Assembly (NCBI GenBank): GCA_964634325.1
Contig: CAZWJF010000004.1
Location: forward strand, 148,896 to 212,895
Length of the DNA stretch: 64,000 bases
Direction of reading: 5' to 3'
Source: JAJXWB01 sp964634325
Lineage (GTDB): Bacteria > Pseudomonadota > Alphaproteobacteria > Rhizobiales > Beijerinckiaceae
This document shows positions 1 to 8,179 of the stretch, one piece after another. Positions within the stretch are counted from its first letter, which is position 1. Every line of letters starts with the position of its first letter. Position numbers and translations under genes: made by a program. The notes under the pieces are model-generated. The model was not told where the DNA came from and searched no databases. It saw only the letters and a list, made by a program, of their open reading frames with translations.

Positions 1-93
1 CTGGCGGCCAATGGCGACGGCGGCAATTCCGCCATCGAAGAGGCGGTGCGCGGCAAGGTGAGCGAACTGACCCGGCGCTTCCCGATATACTGA
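1..93 (+). CDS. glyA: Serine hydroxymethyltransferase, C-terminal end (partial)
   Basis: The window opens inside an open frame that ends at a TGA at 91-93. The last 30 residues run LAANGDGG through VSELTRRFPIY, which matches the usual C-terminus of alphaproteobacterial GlyA. This PLP enzyme interconverts serine and glycine and charges tetrahydrofolate. The position directly upstream of nrdR and ribD is a common alphaproteobacterial arrangement and supports the call. Only the tail is visible, so no catalytic residues can be checked. Confidence 0.8.
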   Translation: MAANGDGGNSAIEEAVRGKVSELTRRFPIY

Positions 94-202
94 GACGGTT
101 CGCTGCGCCGAATCGACTGTTGCGATTTACGAAACGCGCGTCGGGCCGTCCGGCGCGCGTTCTGCATTTCGGCGCGCGCTGCGGAGGCGGACATTTCGAT
201 TG

Positions 203-223
203 TTGTTGCGTCAATCGCAACAA
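203..223. promoter_or_regulatory. Perfect 8-bp inverted repeat in the nrdR promoter region
   Basis: TTGTTGCG at 203-210 is followed by a 5-base spacer and CGCAACAA at 216-223. A weak promoter, TTGCGT at 206-211 and CATAGA at 229-234 with a 17-base spacer, overlaps it, so a bound protein would cover the -35 region. There is no T run, so it does not look like a terminator for glyA. It does not match the NrdR box that I know. The binding protein is unknown. Confidence 0.4.
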
Positions 224-258
224 TTTGCATAGATTGAAACTGGACTGACGAGGCTGTC

Positions 259-753
259 ATGCGCTGTCCCTATTGCGGCTCACTCGACACGCAGGTGAAG
301 GATTCCCGCCCGACCGACGATTCGGCGGCGATCCGGCGCCGTCGCGTCTGCCCGGATTGCGGCGGCCGGTTCACCACCTTCGAGCGCGTGCAATTGCGCG
401 ATCTCATCGTCGTCAAGAAATCCGGCCGGCGGGTGCCGTTCGAGCGTGAGAAGCTGATGCGCTCGCTCGCCATCGCGCTGCGCAAGCGTCCGGTCGATCC
501 CGAACGCGTCGAACGCATGGTCAACGGCGTCGTGCGCCAGCTCGAGAGCGAGGGCGAGAGCGAAATCCAGAGCGCGCGCATCGGCGAGCTCATCATGCAG
601 GGCCTGAAATCGCTCGACGACGTGGCCTACGTCCGCTTCGCCTCGGTCTATCGCGACTTCCGCGAGGCGCGCGATTTCGGCGCGCTGATCGACGAATTGT
701 CGGTCGAGGACGAGGACGATCCCAAGCCGCGATCCAAGGCGTCGAAGGGATGA
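259..753 (+). CDS. nrdR: Transcriptional repressor NrdR
   Basis: A 164-residue protein that represses ribonucleotide reductase genes in response to bound ATP/dATP. The N-terminus carries the four zinc-ligand cysteines C3, C6, C31 and C34 (CPYC and CPDC), preceded at the second pair by the arginine run typical of the family. From about residue 49 the motif VVKKSGRRVPFEREKL begins the ATP-cone domain, which ends near residue 139. Length fits the family, with an acidic then basic tail. It overlaps ribD by 4 bases (ATGA at 750-753), so the two are translationally coupled, as in many alphaproteobacteria. Confidence 0.97.
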   Translation: MRCPYCGSLDTQVKDSRPTDDSAAIRRRRVCPDCGGRFTTFERVQLRDLIVVKKSGRRVPFEREKLMRSLAIALRKRPVDPERVERMVNGVVRQLESEGESEIQSARIGELIMQGLKSLDDVAYVRFASVYRDFREARDFGALIDELSVEDEDDPKPRSKASKG

Positions 754-1883
754 GCGGTGAGTTCTGGAAAACCTCCGCGCCCCCGCGCGCCGACGCCGAC
801 TTCATGCGCGCGGCGTTGGCTTTGGGACGGCGCGGACTGGGGCGCACGGCGGAAAATCCGTCGGTCGGCGCGCTGGTCGTGCGCGACGGTTTGATCGTCG
901 CACAGGGCTGGACGCAGGACGGCGGGCGCCCGCACGCCGAACGCGTCGCGCTCGACGCCGCCGGCGATCTCGCGCGGGGCGCTACGCTTTACGTTACGCT
1001 GGAGCCCTGCAGTCATCACGGCAAGACGCCGCCTTGCGCCGACGCGATCGTCGCCGCCGGCGTTGCGCGCGTCGTCTCTGCGCTCGAAGATTCCGACCCG
1101 CGCGTCGCGGGCAGGGGACACGCGTTGCTGCGCGCAGCCGGCGTCGAGGTGACCACGGGCGTCTGCGCGGAGGAGGCGCGGCGCGCCAATCTCGGGCACA
1201 TTTTGCGCGTGACGCAGGGTCGTTCGATGGTGACGCTGAAACTGGCCGAAACGCTCGACGGTTATGCGGCCGGCGACGAGCACGATCCGCGCCTGACGAT
1301 CACCTCCGCCGCCGCCAACGCGCGTACGCATGCGATGCGCGCGATGCACGACGCGATCATGGTGGGGATCGGCACGGCGGTCGCTGACGATCCGCTGATG
1401 ACCGTGCGTGCGCCCGGGCTCGAGACGCGCAAGCCGCTGCGCGTCGTGCTCGACGCCGAACTCGCGCTCTCTCCGCGGTCGCGGCTCGCGACGTCGGCGC
1501 GCGAGACGCCGGTTCTGGCGCTCGGCGGCGCAGATGCGCAATCTGCGCGCGCCGATGCGTTGCGCGCGCAGGGCGTCGAGATCGCGCCGGTTGCGCTCGA
1601 CGCCGGAGGACGGATCGATCTGCGGGCTGCGCTCGGACATCTGGCGTCGCGCGGGCTCACGAGGGTCTTTAGCGAGGGCGGGCCGCGGATCGGCGCGGCG
1701 CTGATCGGTCAGGGGCTGGCGGACGAGGTCGTGATCTTCACCGGGCCGAAGCCGCACGGGCGCGGGACGCCGGCGCTCAGCGCGGAAGCGCGGGCGATCC
1801 TGAACGACCCGTCGCGTTACGCGCTCGCGGAAGATACGAAGCTCGGCGTGGATCGCATGCGCCGATACGAAAGGATTTTGTGA
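750..1883 (+). CDS. ribD: Bifunctional riboflavin biosynthesis deaminase/reductase RibD
   Basis: A 377-residue enzyme for the second and third steps of riboflavin synthesis: deamination of the pyrimidinone from GTP, then reduction of its ribosyl chain. The deaminase domain has the zinc site H62-A-E64 and the PCSHHGKTPPC motif with C87 and C96. The reductase domain starts near residue 150 with LKLAETLDGY and shows VGIGTAVADDPLMTVR and the FSEGGP motif. Both halves look complete. It starts inside the nrdR stop codon and ends overlapping the ribE start, giving a tight nrdR-ribD-ribE operon. Confidence 0.97.
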   Translation: MSGEFWKTSAPPRADADFMRAALALGRRGLGRTAENPSVGALVVRDGLIVAQGWTQDGGRPHAERVALDAAGDLARGATLYVTLEPCSHHGKTPPCADAIVAAGVARVVSALEDSDPRVAGRGHALLRAAGVEVTTGVCAEEARRANLGHILRVTQGRSMVTLKLAETLDGYAAGDEHDPRLTITSAAANARTHAMRAMHDAIMVGIGTAVADDPLMTVRAPGLETRKPLRVVLDAELALSPRSRLATSARETPVLALGGADAQSARADALRAQGVEIAPVALDAGGRIDLRAALGHLASRGLTRVFSEGGPRIGAALIGQGLADEVVIFTGPKPHGRGTPALSAEARAILNDPSRYALAEDTKLGVDRMRRYERIL

Positions 1884-2485
1884 TGTTCACGGGCCTCGTC
1901 ACCGACGTCGGCGAAATTCTCTCCGTCGAGCCGCGCGGCGACCTGCGCCGCCTGCGCATCGCCTGTTCCTACGATCCCGCAACGATCGCGCTCGGCGCGT
2001 CGATCGCCTGTTCCGGCGTGTGCATGACCGCCGTCGACGTCGGCAACGACGGCAGCCGCAACTGGTACGAAGTCGACGCCGCCGCCGAGACGCTCGCCAA
2101 GACGACGGTGGGGCTGTGGACGGTCGGGCGACGCATCAATCTCGAACGCTCGCTGAAGATCGGCGACGAACTCGGCGGCCATATCGTGACCGGCCATGTC
2201 GACGGCGTCGCGCGCATTCTCGAGCGCCGCGATTTCGACGGCATGGCGCATTTCGAGATCGAGGCGCCGCGCGACCTGTCGAAATTCATCGCGGCCAAAG
2301 GCTCCGTCGCGCTCGACGGAACGTCGTTGACCGTCAACGAGGTGTCGGGCGACAAATTCACCATCCTGCTCATTCCGCACACGCTCGCCGTCACCACCTG
2401 GGGCGAGCGCGGACAGGGCGATCCGATCAATCTCGAGGTCGACCTGATGGCGCGCTATGCGGCGAGATTGACCGAGGCGCGCTGA
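1883..2485 (+). CDS. ribE: Riboflavin synthase (alpha subunit)
   Basis: About 200 residues, the normal length. It converts two molecules of 6,7-dimethyl-8-ribityllumazine to riboflavin plus the pyrimidinedione that RibH reuses. The N-terminus MFTGLVTDVGEI is diagnostic. The two lumazine-binding half-domains are visible through the paired motifs GVCMTAVDV (first half) and GTSLTVNEV (second half). The ATG at 1883 overlaps the ribD stop as TGATG and follows an AAGGA sequence at 1871-1875. An in-frame GTG at 1880 is also possible but adds only one residue. Confidence 0.96.
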   Translation: MFTGLVTDVGEILSVEPRGDLRRLRIACSYDPATIALGASIACSGVCMTAVDVGNDGSRNWYEVDAAAETLAKTTVGLWTVGRRINLERSLKIGDELGGHIVTGHVDGVARILERRDFDGMAHFEIEAPRDLSKFIAAKGSVALDGTSLTVNEVSGDKFTILLIPHTLAVTTWGERGQGDPINLEVDLMARYAARLTEAR

Positions 2486-2573
2486 AGCAGGCCGCGTCAT
2501 CCGTGCGATCGAGCACACGCGGGCGCGCGCATTCGGCTTACCCTGTTGTGGATTGAACTTCGGGGAGGGCGCC

Positions 2574-3512
2574 ATGGCGGCCGGGTTGATGCGCGCGACG
2601 ATGATTTGCGGACTGGTTTTCGGCAGCGCGCTTCCTGCGCTCGCGCAGGACAAGCCGGCGCCGATCGGCCCGAAACTCCAGCCCTACATCGGATGCATCA
2701 ACAGGCTGTCGGAACGCTCGTATTCGTCGCGCGAGCGCTATCTCAGCTGGTCGAAGCCGAGCGGCCCTACCGGCCGTGAGCGCATCATCTACGGGCTCTA
2801 CACGATCTACGACACGGCCGACTGCCGCAAGAACGTCGAGAAGGCCGCCGAAATGGCGCCGAAGAACGCGGAGCTTGAAAAGGCCGGCGCCGATTACGCC
2901 GCCGCTGTCGGCGCGCTGGAGCCGCTGCTCAAGGAGGCCGACGATTATTATCGGCAGGAAGACTACAAGGACGACAAGATGGCCAAGGGCAAGGCCATGC
3001 ATCCCAAGCTGATGGCGGCATGGGGGGCGTTTGCGGCGGCCGACACGGAGTTGCGGGCAGTCGTGCAACGGCTCAACGACCAGTCGCAGATCGAGGAGAT
3101 GGCCGAGGTCGAACAGCGCGAGGGGAAAAAGGCGCGCTGGCACATCATGGATGCGATGTTGAAAGCGAAAGCGCTCAATCGCATCGAGGGCGGCGATCCC
3201 GCGAAGATGGATTTGCCGCGCGTGCAGGAGGCGCTCGGCGTCTACGAGGCCGCCGTGAGGGCGCTGGAGGGCTACGCCGAGGAGCACAAGGACGAACGCG
3301 TCGGCTCTGTCTATGTCAGCGCCGCGAAGTCCTACCTCGCCACGGCGAAGGCGCTGATGCGCCGCGTGCGCGACAAGGTTCCCTACAGCTCCGGCGAGCG
3401 CATGATGCTGAGCCAGCAGGGCGCGGGCTGGATGATCGAGGGCTCGCCGCCGCGCCTGACGCGCGATTACAACGAGCTGGTGAACCGCTATAATTCCGGG
3501 GGACGGTTCTGA
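2574..3512 (+). CDS. Exported DUF3829 (YiiG-like) protein
   Basis: A 312-residue protein starting at the ATG at 2574, which has GGGGAG six bases upstream. Residues 1-25 form a signal peptide ending ALPALAQ. The mature part is helical and charged. The stretches KLQPYIGCINRL, a repeated Tyr-rich segment and a block with DDYYRQEDYKDDKMAKGKAM and an LxAA helix resemble the DUF3829 / YiiG family of exported proteins of unknown function. It lies between ribE and ribH on the same strand, with 88- and 95-base gaps, but nothing in its sequence suggests a riboflavin role. Family assignment is by eye. Confidence 0.75.
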   Translation: MAAGLMRATMICGLVFGSALPALAQDKPAPIGPKLQPYIGCINRLSERSYSSRERYLSWSKPSGPTGRERIIYGLYTIYDTADCRKNVEKAAEMAPKNAELEKAGADYAAAVGALEPLLKEADDYYRQEDYKDDKMAKGKAMHPKLMAAWGAFAAADTELRAVVQRLNDQSQIEEMAEVEQREGKKARWHIMDAMLKAKALNRIEGGDPAKMDLPRVQEALGVYEAAVRALEGYAEEHKDERVGSVYVSAAKSYLATAKALMRRVRDKVPYSSGERMMLSQQGAGWMIEGSPPRLTRDYNELVNRYNSGGRF

Positions 3513-3607
3513 TCGCCGACGAGGCGCGCATGGCGGCCCGGCGCGCCGCGCGCCTTGCCTTGGCTGCGCGGCCCCTCTATTGAAGCGCCTCGAGTTTCGA
3601 GGATGTC

Positions 3608-4087
3608 ATGGCCGAGCCGCAACGCGCGAAAAATCAGGACGAGACGCCGGTCGACGGCGCGAAATTTCTCATCGTCGAAGCGCGTTATTACGATTCCATC
3701 GGCGCCATGCTGCTGGACGGCGCGACCGCAGCGCTGAAAAAAGCCGGGGCGGCCTGGGATATCGTCAACGTGCCCGGCGCTCTGGAAATTCCCGCCGCGA
3801 TCATCATCGCCAGCGACGCCTCGCGCGAGCCCTACGCCGGAGCGATCGCGCTCGGCTGCGTCATTCGCGGCGAGACCTATCATTTCGAGATCGTCGCCGG
3901 CGAATCTTCGCGCGCGCTGATGGATATTTCCGTCTCGCTGCCCATGCCGATCGGCAACGGAATTCTCACCGTCGAGAACGAGGAGCAGGCGATCGTGCGC
4001 GCCGATCCGAAGCAGGGCGACAAGGGCGGCGACGCCGCGCGCGCCGCGCTGTCGCTGTTCCGGCTGTCGCAACGCGGAGAGGCCTGA
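3608..4087 (+). CDS. ribH: 6,7-dimethyl-8-ribityllumazine synthase
   Basis: A 159-residue lumazine synthase, the penultimate step of riboflavin synthesis. It condenses the ribitylamino-uracil with 3,4-dihydroxy-2-butanone 4-phosphate. Motifs are the substrate loop VPGALEIPAAI, the catalytic-histidine segment GETYHFEIVAGESSRAL, and PIGNGILTVENEEQA. The N-terminus has about 15 extra residues before FLIVEARYY, as in other alphaproteobacterial copies. nusB starts one base after its stop, so ribH-nusB form one transcription unit. Confidence 0.97.
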   Translation: MAEPQRAKNQDETPVDGAKFLIVEARYYDSIGAMLLDGATAALKKAGAAWDIVNVPGALEIPAAIIIASDASREPYAGAIALGCVIRGETYHFEIVAGESSRALMDISVSLPMPIGNGILTVENEEQAIVRADPKQGDKGGDAARAALSLFRLSQRGEA

Positions 4088-4088
4088 G

Positions 4089-4547
4089 ATGTCGCGCGGC
4101 GAAGGCCGTTCGGCCGCGCGGCTCGCGGCCGTGCAGGCGCTCTATCAAATGGACGTCACGGGCAAGGGAATCGCCGACATTCTCGCCGAATTCCAGTCCC
4201 ACTGGATCGGTCGCGAGATCGAGGGGGACGAGTACAAGCCGGCCGAGATCGCCTATTTTCGCGACATTCTCGAAGGCGTGCTCGCCGATCAGGTGGCGAT
4301 CGACCGGCAGGTCGACGCGACGCTCGCCGAGGGTTGGCCGCTCGCGCGCATCGAGGCGGTGATGCGCGCTATTCTTCGCGCAGGCGACTACGAATTGCGC
4401 AAGCGCGCAGACGTGCCGGCGCGCGTGATCGTGTCGGAATATGTCGACATCGCCGGCGCGTTTTTCGCGCGTGAAGAAGCCGGCATGATCAACGCCGTGC
4501 TGGACGCGCTCGCGCGCAGGACGCGGGCCGCCGAATTCGCGCGGTGA
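4089..4547 (+). CDS. nusB: Transcription antitermination factor NusB
   Basis: 152 residues, all-helical, matching NusB, which with S10/NusE binds boxA RNA in rRNA antitermination. The N-terminal motif RSAARLAAVQALYQMD is diagnostic, and the C-terminal half shows RIEAVMRAILRAGDYEL and VIVSEYVDIAGAFF followed by MINAVLD, the usual order. The start ATG follows the ribH TGA by one base. ribH-nusB pairing is widespread in proteobacteria. Confidence 0.97.
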   Translation: MSRGEGRSAARLAAVQALYQMDVTGKGIADILAEFQSHWIGREIEGDEYKPAEIAYFRDILEGVLADQVAIDRQVDATLAEGWPLARIEAVMRAILRAGDYELRKRADVPARVIVSEYVDIAGAFFAREEAGMINAVLDALARRTRAAEFAR

Positions 4548-4680
4548 GCAAAGCGCAACGCGATTTTTTTCTTTGTGCTGCGTCAATGCGTTAGAGGCGC
4601 CTTCGGGTGGAACATACGCTGGGTTCCCGTGAGTGGTTATCCTCCTGTGGGACGCCCCGAGGTTCCAACAGGAGGCCTCA

Positions 4681-5067
4681 ATGAAAACAATCCGAACGAT
4701 AGCTCTTGGCCTGTTTGTCGCAGGCGCTTCCGCTTACATCGGCGCAAGCCCGGCGGCGGCCAGTCCGCTCAGCGGATCGTCGCGCGCCGCGCTGTCAGAC
4801 GAGTTCAATCTCGACAACGGTGCGGCCAGGCCGATCGATGAAGTTCAGTTCCGTGGCGGCCGCGGAGGCCGCGGCGGCGGGGGCGTCATCGGCGGCAGAG
4901 GCGGTCGTGGAGGCGGCGGCTGGGACGACGGCGGCGGCGCCGCGGCTGGCGCTGCAATCGGCATCATCGGCGGCGTGCTTGGCGCCATAGCTGCGCAGCA
5001 AGAAGCCGACCGGCAGATGCAATACGAGCGCCGGTACTATCGCCAGAATCGTCGGCGTCACCGCTGA
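4681..5067 (+). CDS. Small exported glycine-rich protein
   Basis: 128 residues from the ATG at 4681, which has GGAGG at 4671-4675. A signal peptide covers about residues 1-27 (ending PAAAS). The mature protein has a Gly/Arg-rich stretch (FRGGRGGRGGGG and a second similar block), then an Ala/Gly hydrophobic helix AIGIIGGVLGAIAAQQ with glycine-zipper spacing, and a basic Tyr/Arg tail. Such proteins are common and poorly characterised in Hyphomicrobiales. An upstream in-frame start at 4633 was rejected because it would precede the ribosome-binding site and spoil the signal peptide. Confidence 0.75.
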   Translation: MKTIRTIALGLFVAGASAYIGASPAAASPLSGSSRAALSDEFNLDNGAARPIDEVQFRGGRGGRGGGGVIGGRGGRGGGGWDDGGGAAAGAAIGIIGGVLGAIAAQQEADRQMQYERRYYRQNRRRHR

Positions 5068-5119
5068 GACGCAAGCCAAAAAGGCGGCCCTCGACGGGCT
5101 CCGCACAGAGGAGGACCAA

Positions 5120-5626
5120 ATGAAATACCGCAACAAGGCCGCGCTTTTCGCGGCGGCGTTCCTCGCGACGGGCGTCGGCTGCGCCTGGGCGGAGGACGAA
5201 CCCAAAATTACGCGATCCGCCGACGGCTGGATGGTGAAATCCGAAGGGTCCGAATTCACGGAAAACCGCAATATCATCGCGCTGAAGATCGATCGGGACG
5301 TCACCACGGGGATCGCGTTGAGGTGCAGCGATCACAAGAAGTCTGTGACCTTGCGCCACTACGATGCGACCTACGAGCCGGGCAAGAGCTACGCGATGCA
5401 GGTGCGCGTCGCCAAGGGCGAAATCCAGTCCTACACGACCACGGCGATCAACAACCGGACGCTGCAAGTCAGCGGCGGCGAAAAGCTGGTCGACGGAATC
5501 ATGGGCGCCAAGAAATTCGCGATCAAGCTGCAGACCGGCGTCGATCTCTTCGAGGAGCTGGTGTACGAATCGAAAGACATGCGCGGCGCGCTCAAAGCGT
5601 ATCTTGAGGAATGCCCGGTCAAGTAA
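5120..5626 (+). CDS. Exported protein of unknown function
   Basis: 168 residues with a clear signal peptide (MKYRNKAALFAAAFL, ending CAWA before EDEP) and a GAGGAGG ribosome-binding site just upstream. The mature part is predicted mostly beta, with two Cys (IALRCSDHKKSVTL and the near-terminal LEECPVK). I do not recognise the family. It follows the glycine-rich gene by 52 bases on the same strand and may be cotranscribed with it. Codon use matches the chromosome. Confidence 0.75.
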   Translation: MKYRNKAALFAAAFLATGVGCAWAEDEPKITRSADGWMVKSEGSEFTENRNIIALKIDRDVTTGIALRCSDHKKSVTLRHYDATYEPGKSYAMQVRVAKGEIQSYTTTAINNRTLQVSGGEKLVDGIMGAKKFAIKLQTGVDLFEELVYESKDMRGALKAYLEECPVK

Positions 5627-5733
5627 TCGCGCCTCGCTCCGCCGTACTCGTCAGGATCGGCAGGTCGCCGGGTTGCTCGCATGGCGGGCGGCCCGGGTTC
5701 CTGCGCGCCGGTGGGGCGGTGCTATAAGCGGGC

Positions 5734-6735
5734 ATGTCTCGACCGTCCGAAGATGATCTCATCGCGCAGTTCTTCGCGCCGCTCGCCGGGCCGGGCGGGC
5801 TGGGGCTGCGCGACGACGCCGCGCTGCTTGCGCCGCCGCCGGGGACGGAGATCGTCGCTACGGTCGACGGTTTGGTGGCGGGCGTGCACTTTTTCGCCGA
5901 CGACCCGCCGGACTCCATCGCCCGCAAGGCCTTGCGCGTAAACCTGTCCGATCTCGCGGCGAAAGGCGCGACGCCGCTCGGGTTCCTGCTGACGTTGGCG
6001 TTGCCGCGCGACTGGACGTCCGATTGGCTTTCACAATTCGCACGCGGCCTCGGTGAAGACGCGCGCGACTACGCCTGCCCGCTGCTCGGCGGAGACACGG
6101 TGTCGACGCCCGGTCCTTTGACGCTGTCGGTCACGGCGCTGGGCGCCGCGCCCGCGGGCCGGATGGTCCCACGGACAGGCGCGCGGGCAGGGGACTTGCT
6201 CTATGTCTCGGGAACGATCGGCGATGCGGCGCTGTGGCTGCCGGCGCGCCGGCAGCGTCTCGCAGGCGGCCAGGACATCCGGTCCGGGGTTCTGGACGCA
6301 ATCGACCTGGCGCATCTGAAACGGCGCTATCTCTTGCCGCAGCCGCGCGTGAGGCTGGCGCCGGCGCTGCTCGAATTCGCCTCGGGCGCGATGGACGTCT
6401 CCGACGGGCTCGTTGGCGATCTCGCCAAGATGATGCGGGTCAGCGGCGTCGGCGCGGAGGTGGACATCGCCCGCATCCCGCTGTCGGCGGCGGCGGCCGA
6501 GTTCGTTCTGGCCGAACCGGAGATGCTCGAAACCGCGCTCACCGGCGGCGACGATTACGAGATTCTCGCGAGCATTCCCCCGGAGCGCGCGGCGGCTTTC
6601 GAGGCGGCTGCGCGCGCGGCCGGCGTCGAGGTCTCGCAAATCGGCGTCGTGGTCGAGGGCTCTGCGCCGCCTGCGTTCCGCGACGCGCGCGGAGCGCCCA
6701 TGTCGTTTCGACGCGGCTCGTTCAGCCATTTCTGA
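5734..6735 (+). CDS. thiL: Thiamine-monophosphate kinase
   Basis: 333 residues. ThiL phosphorylates thiamine monophosphate to the active cofactor thiamine diphosphate using ATP and Mg2+. The aspartate-rich motifs are in place: LRDDAALL near the N-terminus, ATVDGLVAGVHF, CPLLGGDTV, DVSDGLVGDL, and LTGGDDYEIL near the C-terminus. Length is typical. Finding thiL downstream of ribH-nusB is common in proteobacteria, although here two small exported-protein genes separate them. Confidence 0.96.
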   Translation: MSRPSEDDLIAQFFAPLAGPGGLGLRDDAALLAPPPGTEIVATVDGLVAGVHFFADDPPDSIARKALRVNLSDLAAKGATPLGFLLTLALPRDWTSDWLSQFARGLGEDARDYACPLLGGDTVSTPGPLTLSVTALGAAPAGRMVPRTGARAGDLLYVSGTIGDAALWLPARRQRLAGGQDIRSGVLDAIDLAHLKRRYLLPQPRVRLAPALLEFASGAMDVSDGLVGDLAKMMRVSGVGAEVDIARIPLSAAAAEFVLAEPEMLETALTGGDDYEILASIPPERAAAFEAAARAAGVEVSQIGVVVEGSAPPAFRDARGAPMSFRRGSFSHF

Positions 6736-6793
6736 TTGCGCAGGCGTCTTCGATCGTTACGGTGCGCGCAAACAAGAAGGGGAGGCGCGCGCC

Positions 6794-8035
6794 ATGACGG
6801 CGGCGGATCAGAGAATCGCGCAGCACGAGCGGGACGATGCGGCCAAGCGCCTGGCGCTGCGGCTGTCGCTTGCGTCGGCGCTTGCGGGCGCGAACGCCTC
6901 CGTCATTTTCGCAACCGAGTCGATCCTCGGCGTCAGCATGGCGCCGAATCCCGGCCTCGCGACCGTGCCGTTGAGCTGCTACGTCGTCGGTCTGGCGATG
7001 GGCACGCTGCCGATCGGCTGGGTTGCGCGAAGCTTCGGCCGCCGGGCGGCGTTTCTGGTCGGCGCGTTCTTCGGCGTGTTGACGGGCCTGCTGGCGGCGA
7101 CCGCCACGCTGATCTGGAACTTCCCTCTGCTCTGCCTATCGGCGATATTTGGCGGCGCCTATGCGGCCGCGTCGCAATCCTATCGGTTCGCCGCGGCCGA
7201 CGGCGCGAGCCCCTATCTCCAGCCCAAGCTGATTTCGTGGGTGCTGACGGGGGGCGTGATCGCCGGCGTGCTGGGGCCGCAACTCGTGCAGCACACGATG
7301 GATCTGTGGCCTCAGCACTTGTTTGCGGCGACCTATGTCGGTCAGGCGATCGTCGCCGTGCTGGCGATGGCGGTGCTCGCGGGCGTCAAGGCGCCGCCGC
7401 CGGCGCCGGTGGCCGCCGAGGCCGCCCGGCCGCTGGGCGAGATCGTGTCGCAGCCGCAATTCGTCGTCGCGGCCATCTGCGGAACGGTCTCCTACGCCCT
7501 GATGAACCTGGTGATGACCTCGGCGCCGCTCGCCATGAAGATGTGCGGGCTGTCGCTGAGCGATTCGAACCTCGGCATCCAGTGGCACATCATCGGCATG
7601 TACGCGCCGAGCTTCTTCACCGGAAACCTCATCAATCGCTTCGGCGCGCCGCGCGTCGTCGCGCTGGGCCTGGCGCTCGAGATCGTTTCGGCGCTGGTCG
7701 ATCTTCACGGCGTGAGCGTCGGCCACTTCTGGACCGGACTCATTCTGCTCGGCGTGGGCTGGAACTTCGGCTTCATCGGCGCTTCGGCGATGGTGGTGGC
7801 GTCGCATCGGCCGCAAGAGCGCAACAAGGTCCAGTCCTTCAACGATTTCGTGATCTTCGGCACGATGGCGCTCGGATCGTTCTCGTCGGGGCAGATGCTG
7901 GCCGAAGGCGGGTGGAACCTTGTCAACATCGTCGTGTTTCCGCCGGCCGCAATCGGGCTGGTCGCGCTCGTCTGGCTGGCGCGCCGCGCCAAGGCCGCCG
8001 CGCGCCCCTCGCCAGCGGCGGTCGACAATGGTTGA
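6794..8035 (+). CDS. Major facilitator superfamily transporter
   Basis: 413 residues with about twelve hydrophobic segments split by a central hydrophilic loop (near residues 200-215, rich in Pro/Ala). The loop between segments 2 and 3 has GWVARSFGRRAAF, a version of the MFS loop signature. There is no periplasmic domain. The substrate cannot be told from sequence. A GGGGAGG ribosome-binding site (6779-6785) precedes the ATG. The gene stands alone between thiL and hppA. Confidence 0.88.
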   Translation: MTAADQRIAQHERDDAAKRLALRLSLASALAGANASVIFATESILGVSMAPNPGLATVPLSCYVVGLAMGTLPIGWVARSFGRRAAFLVGAFFGVLTGLLAATATLIWNFPLLCLSAIFGGAYAAASQSYRFAAADGASPYLQPKLISWVLTGGVIAGVLGPQLVQHTMDLWPQHLFAATYVGQAIVAVLAMAVLAGVKAPPPAPVAAEAARPLGEIVSQPQFVVAAICGTVSYALMNLVMTSAPLAMKMCGLSLSDSNLGIQWHIIGMYAPSFFTGNLINRFGAPRVVALGLALEIVSALVDLHGVSVGHFWTGLILLGVGWNFGFIGASAMVVASHRPQERNKVQSFNDFVIFGTMALGSFSSGQMLAEGGWNLVNIVVFPPAAIGLVALVWLARRAKAAARPSPAAVDNG

Positions 8036-8179
8036 AAAGACGTTAAGCCCCTCCCTACGACTCATTGCAGCCACAATTCATTTCTGGCAGAAAGCGCCGC
8101 GAACTGCGGCCCCGCGAGGCCGTCGGGAGGACAAGCTAAGGTCGGGTTCAACGGCCGGAAATCACCACAGGCGGTATCC

